Assembly (NCBI GenBank): GCA_026983795.1
Contig: JALSTI010000257.1
Coordinates: 1 to 34,419 of the forward strand
Source of the DNA: Melioribacteraceae bacterium
GTDB taxonomy: Bacteria > Bacteroidota > Ignavibacteria > Ignavibacteriales > Melioribacteraceae
Length of the DNA stretch: 34,419 bases
Reading direction: 5' to 3'
Shown: positions 9,401 to 16,657 of the stretch, piece by piece
Layout of the letters: each line of letters begins with the position of its first letter
How positions within the stretch are numbered: position 1 is the first letter of the stretch
The notes under the pieces: generated by a model
Databases searched by the model: none
The model's input: the letters and a program-made list of their open reading frames with translations, nothing else
What the model was told of the DNA's origin: nothing
Translations under genes and position numbers: made by a program

Positions 9401-12400
9401 ATCCGCGTCTTGATAATACGAAATCGAACCAGGACTATCGTTTAAATCACCGTGAACGAATAATTTCATTTCCTTATAACTAAAAACATCTAAAGGTCTG
9501 TACAGGTATTTAACAATTTCCCTCGAATCACCGTCTTGCATATTATTAACTTTCAAAAGCAAAGACTGTTCATTTTTAAACACTTCTTGATCCGGTTTGC
9601 TTCTGTCGCGTTCCCTTTGCACACCGGGCGGTGAAGTATATTCCGGATTATCCTCAAAGTTTATAGTTGATACAACTAATGTAGTATCGTCCTCTTCAAC
9701 TTTTCCGGGGACTAAAACTTTTTGCCACTGGTTTCCTACCAAATTTAGTTCCGCAAATCTCAAGTGAACGGGTTTGGAAACTCCGTTAATCCATAATCTA
9801 ATTGTTTCAATAACAGTAAAACTCGGATTTCCAACCTTTTCAACAAATTCACGCAACGGAATTCTAAATTGATACCAATTGTCATTATCTCCGCCGCCGC
9901 TAATAAATTTATTAGTTGCCCTGTTTGTGTCAATCGGCACTTCATATCTAAAATAACTGTTTACTTTATCCAAAGTAAAGTTTCTATTTAAATCTTCGGT
10001 ATCGGGAATTTTACCTATATCGGTTAACGTGGCATTTCCTTCCGAGCCGTTAATTTTAACATAGTTAAAAGAACCTTGCGTAAAAGAAAAATCATCATTG
10101 CTGGGATCATTAAAAGTGTTACCGAATTTAGCCCTTTCTTCGGCATCCGTCAAGCCGTCCATTCCCGTATCTTCATCCTGGTTATCAATTAAATCATTTT
10201 GATTTTTATCCTCCGTATCGAGTTTGTTATTCGGAATAACATCTTCCGATATTTGTCCCAAGTCAATATAAATCTTACTTCCCGGCGGAGCTTCATCGAC
10301 GTGCAACCAAAATTCAATAAATTCTATATTTTCCTCCACCAAATTACTAGCGGTAGTGGAAAGCCCTTTCATCATTCCCCCCCAAACTTCTTCGGGAGTA
10401 TTGAGATTAGGAGTATAATTGTAAGTACCTCTTTTAGAAGGATCAAAAACCAAATCCAATGCAGTAACTTGCTGGTCTTCGCGCGCAGCTTTTTTTCTGT
10501 TGCCCCAAATATCTTTTACGGTAACATTAGAAGGCAGAAAATTATACCAGTAAGTCTTCCCTTTATAATCCATTTGTTCTTGTTTGGATAAATTTCCTAT
10601 ACCAAGCATATTATCGGGAACGCTCAAATCCTTCCAACCGGTGTATCCAACTCCAATCGGTATAATTCTTTTTGCGCCTTCAAAATCGTCAATGTAGGCA
10701 ATACTTTTAGACTTGTCACTGGAAATTGTACTCTTTTTTGTATTCGGGTCGGGATTCATATAAGCAAATTCGCCTTTAAGGTTAACCGTTGACATTTCTT
10801 TTGTAGAAAACAGATAGTCCAACCCTTTTGTTAAAAATGGCAAATTAAATCCCGTTTGAAAGTCCAAACCTAAAATGGAATTGTTAAGTGGTTCTTCGCC
10901 TATTCTAACTTTATCGCTTAATGTTTTTTGATTTAAGTTTAAATAAGAAAATCCGAACTTTGTTTTTTTATCAAAATCGTAAAGACCTCTGAAACCGATT
11001 AAAGTTTTTGAAGCCAATTGAAAGAGGTCGTTTTTTTCGTAAGTAATTTTCAAATTAGCGCCGGTTACCAGCGCGGCTTCATTTCTAATAATAACCTGCC
11101 CGATATTATAGTCCACGCTGTAATCAACGCCTTCTTTTAACTCGGCTCCGTTTAAGGTAACCCTCACCGAATTTTCCACAACATTAAAGCCAATATTATA
11201 AACCGAAGAAGACAAAGCGGAATATTCGCCGACCAATATAAATTTATCTTTGGCTTTATCTTGCTTGGCAAACGTAACGGTAGTATCGTAAACCGATTGA
11301 TAAGCAAGGTTTTTATCGGATAATGGAAATTGTTTGCCGAAAGGTTCCAATACCGGGAAAATAATTTCTCCGGTTTTTGGTAAAATAGTTCTACCGGGGT
11401 CCCAATCGAATGCACCGTCCGGACCTCCGGTACCACTTTCATCTCTAGTATCCAAACCGAAAGCTTGCAGCAAATTTTGACCGTTGTAATTATCCACCGG
11501 TTCTTGACCGGGAACAATATAATTAATATCGAATTTGAATCCTTTCTTTTTGATATCTCTTCCGCCAATAGGATAAATGTTTTTCAACTGCAAACGCCAA
11601 GCTTCCGCAAAAGTTCCGCCGGGTTGAAGTTTTCTGGGTTTAACAAGTTTAAGCACAATTGTAGCCGAAGTATCGGAACCGGATTCCCGCAAGAATTCGC
11701 CGTAATAACGGTCTTGACTTCCCGGCGGTCCTTCAATTCTATAAGCAACCGCCAGCGCTTCGTCATCTTGAATTTGCGTTTTCAAATTTATAATACCTAC
11801 GTCCGGATTGTAATCGTAATCCACATCTTGAGTTAGCAGAACGAATCTCGAACCTATTTCCGATTTGCCCGGGACGGGGTTTCCTGCATTCTGCCGCCAT
11901 TTGGGTCCGTACGGTTGTATAGTTGAATCGACTCCTGTTCTATAGTTCAAATCTATAAAAGCGTTACCGCGTCTTTCTTTTTGGGGATCAATTCTTGCCG
12001 TAGTGGTTTTCCAAACTTCCAAATCTTTTACCCTGTAAAAAGGAATTACAACGGGATTGGCATTTCCGTAATATTTATGAAACATATTCAGGTCGGGTGC
12101 CGTTGAAGCATAAACTGTATCCAAGAAAAAGTGATTACGGGAATAATCGTATGCATGAATTTCATATTTATTTTTTTCGGAACCTCCGGTAACCGAGACT
12201 TCTTCAACTTCGCTCTTTTTCTGCGAAGCGATAGATGTAAGGGTAAACGGACCCATCTTAAACTTTGCTTTAATACCGAAGAGAGCCTCGCTACCTCCGA
12301 CCAGAGGTGAAGTTTGCAGCGAAACATTTCCGGCTTCTATCGATTGAATAATCTCGTCTTCATAACCGGTATATTTAAGCTTCAATTGATTTTCGTATTG

Positions 12401-13240
12401 AAAATCCCTTTCGGTGTTCCAATCTGCCGAAATTTTTAATTTATCTCCAATAGTTCCATTAACGTTTATTTGAACTTGCTGTTTAAAATCGGGCTCATTT
12501 CTTGTGTTTCCCAATAGTGAAGCGGTAACGCCTTCGGTAGTTTCGTTTCGCCAAGCGCCGTGAATATCCACGGCTCCGTTTATTCGTAAACTTATTCTTG
12601 GCGGGCCGAAAATACTTAAAAACGAAACGCTTGGCAGAGGGATGTCAATCTTTGTAATATCGGATAACAACTTGCTTAAATCTTTTTTACCGGATTTCAA
12701 TTCATATTTGTATGCTAATTTTTCCCAATCGTTTTTATTGGTTTCCTTCAACATCATATTAATATATTGATCGAGCGGGATTTTTAACGAACTGCTTAAT
12801 TCCTTATCCCCGAAGTATTGTTTTATAATTACATTTTCGCCTGTCGAATCCAGCTCGACTTTTCTGTATAAATATCTTTTTGACGGATACGCAAAAAAGC
12901 TATATTTCCTCGGCGGTACAAGAGAGATATATTTTTGGGGTTTTAATTTGAATTTAAAGTATTTTATTCTTGCCGTAGAATCTAACGCCATTGAATCGAC
13001 TATTGTTACCTTGGAACTGTCGGCAGTTAAAGAGTCACTTTTAATTTTGCCTTTTTCCTTGGTCGAATCCGATAACATGTCTGTATAAAAATGATTAGTA
13101 TAATTATGAGGAAAGTTAATTAAAGAAGAGGCGTTAATTTCCATACTACCGGCTTCCCCATCTGTACCGAAGTATAGTGAGATAACCATAAACATAAAAA
13201 ATAAAGGAAACAAAATTTTATTTATTTCCCTTTTAACCAA
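6437..13240 (-). CDS. sprA: Type IX secretion system outer-membrane translocon SprA (Sov)
   Basis: SprA forms the very large single-chain beta-barrel through which T9SS cargo crosses the outer membrane. The 2267 residues fit the family's usual 2300-2500. The protein has long SprA-type beta-strand repeats, the conserved ISADWNTERDFQYENQ region near residue 280, and an Asp-rich calcium-binding-like stretch (about 1003-1034, with a second short one near 1080). It ends in alternating hydrophobic barrel strands. A highly basic Arg/Gly/Lys-rich segment (about 1777-1848) interrupts the barrel. The N terminus has KR followed by a hydrophobic run ending near residue 25, consistent with a signal peptide. 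The start is uncertain: no ATG lies at the expected place, so TTG at 13240 (weak AAGAG four bases upstream) is used. The first in-frame ATG (13195) would cut the signal peptide, and a TAG lies at 13273-13271. The 158-bp upstream gap holds no promoter I trust. Confidence 0.94.
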   Translation of the reverse strand: MVKREINKILFPLFFMFMVISLYFGTDGEAGSMEINASSLINFPHNYTNHFYTDMLSDSTKEKGKIKSDSLTADSSKVTIVDSMALDSTARIKYFKFKLKPQKYISLVPPRKYSFFAYPSKRYLYRKVELDSTGENVIIKQYFGDKELSSSLKIPLDQYINMMLKETNKNDWEKLAYKYELKSGKKDLSKLLSDITKIDIPLPSVSFLSIFGPPRISLRINGAVDIHGAWRNETTEGVTASLLGNTRNEPDFKQQVQINVNGTIGDKLKISADWNTERDFQYENQLKLKYTGYEDEIIQSIEAGNVSLQTSPLVGGSEALFGIKAKFKMGPFTLTSIASQKKSEVEEVSVTGGSEKNKYEIHAYDYSRNHFFLDTVYASTAPDLNMFHKYYGNANPVVIPFYRVKDLEVWKTTTARIDPQKERRGNAFIDLNYRTGVDSTIQPYGPKWRQNAGNPVPGKSEIGSRFVLLTQDVDYDYNPDVGIINLKTQIQDDEALAVAYRIEGPPGSQDRYYGEFLRESGSDTSATIVLKLVKPRKLQPGGTFAEAWRLQLKNIYPIGGRDIKKKGFKFDINYIVPGQEPVDNYNGQNLLQAFGLDTRDESGTGGPDGAFDWDPGRTILPKTGEIIFPVLEPFGKQFPLSDKNLAYQSVYDTTVTFAKQDKAKDKFILVGEYSALSSSVYNIGFNVVENSVRVTLNGAELKEGVDYSVDYNIGQVIIRNEAALVTGANLKITYEKNDLFQLASKTLIGFRGLYDFDKKTKFGFSYLNLNQKTLSDKVRIGEEPLNNSILGLDFQTGFNLPFLTKGLDYLFSTKEMSTVNLKGEFAYMNPDPNTKKSTISSDKSKSIAYIDDFEGAKRIIPIGVGYTGWKDLSVPDNMLGIGNLSKQEQMDYKGKTYWYNFLPSNVTVKDIWGNRKKAAREDQQVTALDLVFDPSKRGTYNYTPNLNTPEEVWGGMMKGLSTTASNLVEENIEFIEFWLHVDEAPPGSKIYIDLGQISEDVIPNNKLDTEDKNQNDLIDNQDEDTGMDGLTDAEERAKFGNTFNDPSNDDFSFTQGSFNYVKINGSEGNATLTDIGKIPDTEDLNRNFTLDKVNSYFRYEVPIDTNRATNKFISGGGDNDNWYQFRIPLREFVEKVGNPSFTVIETIRLWINGVSKPVHLRFAELNLVGNQWQKVLVPGKVEEDDTTLVVSTINFEDNPEYTSPPGVQRERDRSKPDQEVFKNEQSLLLKVNNMQDGDSREIVKYLYRPLDVFSYKEMKLFVHGDLNDSPGSISYYQDADNYGAEVYFRFGADTANFYEYRQPVKPGWNEIDIPFSDLTAIKQIRPDPNELFSVPVKGFPGHSFGIKGNPSLTQINFFIFGIVNPVQNNDKGDISGSLWINELRVLGADDTKGWAYSASAQFKFADLMNINLNLSQTDPYFHRLNQRFGSRIDRKKWGGSVNFDLLKLIPLNLSGSSFRINYSHNESIAKPLYVPGTDINVEEAAKKIIEKRVTEGVDKKQAELEANNFKSETQTINVSDTWAVPSIKIRLPSKKWYVRDIINGLTFGFNYNKSRSRSPTTLFSKSWVWNANAKYTLNFSRNNFIYPANIPVIGALFRIFKDYRNVKLYFTPQTFNTGLSANRKRSANQSRTANAKLNIQRDFTAKRNFGFNWKLTEGGFLNLSFNYNVNVASSYAHLLTENGKDRLERDIWRDIFHGPIFGKDFRYAQTLSIKTRPKLPSLWNLDKYFTINMGYNVNYNWQNNFQQEELGRSAGFTNRISASLTLKLKALTAPLFRSRKKPAVKGRNTRRNSNSGRGGRRRRGSRVSRNVDKELKKQNEKIKEEKKKYLTREPGVKVDSLENIKETDSLKVNNKTHVVKKALLFLRNAVKWLLFDYEQITFNFSQTNSQSGSGLKAEGTGFTNFWGFNQYDDNGPSRAFMLGLSYDVGPRAPKGNLSDRFSQKNDFSFRTSRPLWQNASIDIDWKVGWGMNKSTRLTTDEFGNVTINTITSTGTLNRSFLYFPLFLSKAGIKEVNDIYQNDPEKNLSEAFVSGFESFSLLSKIPLLADVAKYIPRPNWRINWRGLEKISFFKGFAQSVSLSHAYTSGYTESWRIDPDGRTQIQSQRITYGFSPLIGINVSFKKLWEGNLSGSIKYSAKSSFDLGASTRNINESLSKDISITASYSKSGFSLPLFGLSLKNDIEISLSYTSSRNSVVVFEMDNFTEEGKPQDGTTRTSIEPRIKYVISSKVTLSLFYKRTSVAPEGASRIPPTTTNEAGLDVHITIQ

Positions 13241-13398
13241 ATATCTCTTAAAGCTTAAGATGGTTCTACCCTATCCTAAATTAATAATAAATAGTAAAAA
13301 AGTTCGATAAACCTCCATGTTTGTTTTCAGTTAACCAAAATTATTTAATTGAAGTGTTTTTAGCAATATATAAATGATGATACAAAATTTTTGCCCTA

Positions 13399-14088
13399 TT
13401 ATACAATATCGTTCAAATTAGTCTTTACACTCAATTTATCTATAATTTTATTCTTTTCCACTATAACGGCGCTTAACTTTTTACCCGTAAAAGCGCCCGT
13501 ATCAATATAAGCCGCATTTGCTTTCTCGTCAATTCTAACATCTTCCTGCCTTGTATGCCCAACCAATTGTAATTTACCGATATCCATTAACGGTAATCTG
13601 TTCCACATTACGCCAAAATCCTCGTAATAATCTTGTTCCACAAACTTCTTCAGTATATCCTGATCATTCTTAAAATTGGGGGGAAGTCTTTTTTTGTAAT
13701 GAATTGAAATTCCCGCATGTGATAAAAAGCAATCGTCTAAATTAAGCATTAGCGGAGCTTCTTTAATAAAATCAATATGTTTAAACAATTCATTCTCATG
13801 CTTCTCGTATGATTTTAGTGTTGCCTCGCTTCCGTTAAAGGACCATGATCTGGCGAAAATACTTGCCGGTTTCTTAAAGAAATGATAAAACATATAATCA
13901 TGGTTTCCGGCTGTAAATTCTATATTCTCATTAATAATAAAATTTATAACCTCGTAGCTGTTTTTACCGCGGTCAATCAGGTCGCCAACAGAATAAATTT
14001 TTATTGAAGGATATTTTTCCCTAATTAGTTCAACCAATTCGACTAAAGTAAAAAAGCAACCGTGTATATCACCGATAGCAGCAATCAT
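13399..14088 (-). CDS. PPP-family metallophosphoesterase (serine/threonine phosphatase or ApaH-like)
   Basis: The 229-residue protein is a single-domain calcineurin-like phosphoesterase with the ordered PPP motifs: GDIHG (6-10), GDLIDRG (35-41), GNHD (61-64), a later SHAGIS and GHTR. These residues bind the di-metal centre and phosphate. Family members include bacterial PrpA-type protein phosphatases and symmetrical diadenosine tetraphosphatases, and the sequence alone does not choose between them. There is no signal peptide, so it is probably cytoplasmic. The ATG directly follows the TAA of the upstream CoA-transferase gene with no gap, indicating coupled expression. It is followed by a 158-bp gap before sprA. 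Confidence 0.85.
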   Translation of the reverse strand: MIAAIGDIHGCFFTLVELVELIREKYPSIKIYSVGDLIDRGKNSYEVINFIINENIEFTAGNHDYMFYHFFKKPASIFARSWSFNGSEATLKSYEKHENELFKHIDFIKEAPLMLNLDDCFLSHAGISIHYKKRLPPNFKNDQDILKKFVEQDYYEDFGVMWNRLPLMDIGKLQLVGHTRQEDVRIDEKANAAYIDTGAFTGKKLSAVIVEKNKIIDKLSVKTNLNDIV

Positions 14089-15441
14089 TTATATGTGATA
14101 AACTTCTTTTGCATATTCCGTTAATTCATCGCGAAATTTGGGATGAGCAATATTGATGAGAGCTTTAGCCCTTTCTTGAATGGATTTACCAAACAACTGA
14201 GCCACGCCGTATTCCGTAACTACATAATGCACATCGCCTCTTGACGTAACTACTCCCGCGCCTTCTTTTAATTTTGGTACAATACGGGAAATATTAAAAT
14301 CTTTAGTTGTTGAAGGAAGAGCAATAATAGGTTTACCGCCTTCGGAATGGGCTGCGCCCCTTATAAAATCCACTTGTCCGCCAATACCGCTGTAAAGCTT
14401 TGTTCCAATTGAATCAGAGCAGACTTGTCCGGTTAAATCAATTTCAATTGCGGAATTGATAGCGACCATTTTATTATTTTGAGCAATTACAAACGGGTCG
14501 TTTACATACTCTTGAGGATGAAATTCAATTATCGGATTGTTATCAATAAATTCGTAAGATTTTTTCGTTCCCAAAACAAATCCCGCAATAATTTTACCTG
14601 TGTGAAGAGTTTTCTTTTCTCCGTTTATCACTCCTTCTTGAACCAATTCAACTATACCGTCCGAAAACATTTCGGTATGAATTCCCAAATCGTTTTTATC
14701 CCTTAAATATTTCATTACAGAATCGGGAATAGCCCCGATTCCCAATTGTAAAGTGGAGCCGTCTTCAATCATTTCGGAAACATATTGCCCTATTTTATCA
14801 TAAACATCCAAAACCTCTTGCGAAGTATGCGGATCGACTTGAGGAAGTTCCATCAAAGGTTCATCATGTTCAACAATGTAATCCAATTTATTAACGTGAA
14901 TAAAACTATTTCCCAAACCTCTCGGCATTTCTTTGTTAACTTGGGCAATAACTATATTTGCTTTTTCCGCAGGAGTTTTAATATTACCTACATCAATACC
15001 GTAGCTGCAAAATCCGTGTTCGTCCGGCGGGGAAACATTTATTAAAGCCACATCCGCATTCAAAATACCTTTTTTAAATAATAGCGTAACTTCGGATAAG
15101 AAAATAGGAATAAACTCAGCTCTTCCATCGTTAACCGCCGTTCTTGTATTTTTCCCTATAAAAAACGCTTTATGCTTAAAATGTTTTTCCATTCCCGGTT
15201 TTGTATACGGTAAATCGCCAACAATAAGGATATGATAAATTTCAACATCCATCAATTCATCTTTTTTGCGAACCAGGGCGCGAATTAATTCCATTGGTGC
15301 CGCACCACCGGGTTGCACTACAATTTTATCATGTGATTTTACAACCTTTAACGCTTCATCGGCCGTACAAACCTTGGAATTATAATTCTTTATCCAGGCA
15401 GCTTGGCGTGTTTTACCGGTTTTTACTTCATCTATAGTCAT
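14089..15441 (-). CDS. Acetyl-CoA hydrolase/CoA-transferase family protein (4-hydroxybutyrate or acetate CoA-transferase-like)
   Basis: Class I CoA-transferases of this family exchange CoA between acyl-CoAs and short carboxylates, typically acetate. The 450-residue protein covers both alpha/beta halves: SPPDEHGFCSYGIDVG (about 137-152), the CoA-binding loop GIGAIPD (234-240), the probable catalytic glutamate E257 in HTEMFSDGI, and GGQVDFIRGAAHSEGG plus TEYGVAQLFG near the C terminus. Length (about 430-450) fits the 4-hydroxybutyrate/butyrate:acetate group rather than longer Ach1-type enzymes, but substrate cannot be fixed by eye. It lies 12 nt after alanine dehydrogenase and abuts the phosphatase gene, so it is likely part of a fermentation or acid-assimilation operon. 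Confidence 0.88.
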   Translation of the reverse strand: MTIDEVKTGKTRQAAWIKNYNSKVCTADEALKVVKSHDKIVVQPGGAAPMELIRALVRKKDELMDVEIYHILIVGDLPYTKPGMEKHFKHKAFFIGKNTRTAVNDGRAEFIPIFLSEVTLLFKKGILNADVALINVSPPDEHGFCSYGIDVGNIKTPAEKANIVIAQVNKEMPRGLGNSFIHVNKLDYIVEHDEPLMELPQVDPHTSQEVLDVYDKIGQYVSEMIEDGSTLQLGIGAIPDSVMKYLRDKNDLGIHTEMFSDGIVELVQEGVINGEKKTLHTGKIIAGFVLGTKKSYEFIDNNPIIEFHPQEYVNDPFVIAQNNKMVAINSAIEIDLTGQVCSDSIGTKLYSGIGGQVDFIRGAAHSEGGKPIIALPSTTKDFNISRIVPKLKEGAGVVTSRGDVHYVVTEYGVAQLFGKSIQERAKALINIAHPKFRDELTEYAKEVYHI

Positions 15442-15453
15442 TATTAAATGTTT

Positions 15454-16575
15454 TTAATTTGTTGAAAAAAAATGCAAACGCCTAAATTCCAAGTTAAACG
15501 TATCGGCAACAATTTCGTTAGTACACATTCCATTATGAGTGCATACGCCTTTAGCAAGTCCGGGATCTCCAATAACAGCATTCATAAAACCATTATCGGC
15601 AATATTAAGAATATATTCAATAGTAGCATTTGTTAAACCGAAACTGGCGGTTCTTGAAACCAACGCCGGAAGATTTGGAACGCAATAATGAATTACTCCG
15701 TGTTTAGTATAAACAGGGTTCGAAATTGTTGTCGGATAACTTGTTTCCACACAACCGCCTTGATCAATTGCAACATCAACAATAACGGCGCCTTTTTTCA
15801 TGGTTTTAACCATTGCTTCGGTTACAAGATGGGGAGATTTTTCTCCTTTCACCTGTACGGCTCCTATAAACAAATCCGCAAATTTAACGCCTCTGGAAAT
15901 AGTATAAGGATTTGCCGCAACGGTTGTAATATTTTTAGACAAAGAGTTTTCAATTCTCCTCAATCTTCTTAAATCTTTATCGAGTACAATAACTTGCGCG
16001 CCCCTTCCGTAAGCCGCCCGGGCTGCATTTAATCCTACAACGCCGGCGCCCAAAATAACCACGGCTGCAGGCGCTACGCCGGAAATTCCGCCTAAAAGAA
16101 TTCCCCTTCCTCCTTTAACGTCGCTTCCTAAAAACCGTTCGCCTTCTTGAATGGCAAGCTGACCGGCTATTTCACTTACGGATTGGAGAACAGGGAGTTG
16201 ATCATTTTTTTCGATTAATTCGTAACTAACCGCCGAAATTTTTTTCTCAATTAATTTTTGGATAATTGCTTTATGCCCGACAGCCAAATGAAGGAAAGAG
16301 AATATAATTTGATTTTCTTGCAGTAACGAAGCTTCATCTTCCGTTAAAGGAGAAATTTTTGCAATTAATTCCGCCCGTTGAAACGCTTCTTCCGCGGAAT
16401 ATACAATTGTCGCTCCTACATTTCTGTATTCCTCATCGGAAAAGTTACTGCCGAGTCCGGCACCGTTTTGAATAAATACACTATGACCGTTTCTAATTAA
16501 AGTATCAACTCCCGCAGGAGCCAAAGCCACGCGTTTTTCTTCGTATATTGTTTCTTTTGGAATTCCAATTCTCAT
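15454..16575 (-). CDS. ald: Alanine dehydrogenase
   Basis: This enzyme catalyses the reversible NAD-dependent deamination of L-alanine to pyruvate and ammonia in the cytoplasm. The protein has about 373 residues, normal for Ald. It opens with MRIGIPKE, has catalytic lysine K73 (AKISP) and histidine H96 (FSFLHLAVG), and a Rossmann segment with GAGVVG followed by an acidic VLDKD that favours NAD over NADP. Continuous homology to the end of the family argues against a transhydrogenase alpha subunit. I use the ATG at 16575; a TTG six bases upstream is also open but gives an atypical N terminus. No clear Shine-Dalgarno is seen. An 82-bp gap separates it from the permease, and 12 nt from the CoA-transferase. 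Confidence 0.93.
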   Translation of the reverse strand: MRIGIPKETIYEEKRVALAPAGVDTLIRNGHSVFIQNGAGLGSNFSDEEYRNVGATIVYSAEEAFQRAELIAKISPLTEDEASLLQENQIIFSFLHLAVGHKAIIQKLIEKKISAVSYELIEKNDQLPVLQSVSEIAGQLAIQEGERFLGSDVKGGRGILLGGISGVAPAAVVILGAGVVGLNAARAAYGRGAQVIVLDKDLRRLRRIENSLSKNITTVAANPYTISRGVKFADLFIGAVQVKGEKSPHLVTEAMVKTMKKGAVIVDVAIDQGGCVETSYPTTISNPVYTKHGVIHYCVPNLPALVSRTASFGLTNATIEYILNIADNGFMNAVIGDPGLAKGVCTHNGMCTNEIVADTFNLEFRRLHFFSTN

Positions 16576-16657
16576 ATGCAAACAATTTTTAGTTTATGAT
16601 AGAAAATTAAATATTAAATCAAGCGCAAACAATTGAAAAATTAATTTCCAATACAAA

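Noticed and set aside
10199-10591. Open frame of 130 codons antisense to sprA
   Set aside because: It has no recognisable domain and no ribosome site, and its composition is explained by the codon pattern of sprA on the other strand. Other antisense frames inside sprA, accD and the C25 gene were rejected for the same reason.
13271-13318. A 15-codon leader peptide gene upstream of sprA
   Set aside because: It has no ribosome binding site and no obvious regulatory residues. It is noted only as part of the start-site question for sprA.
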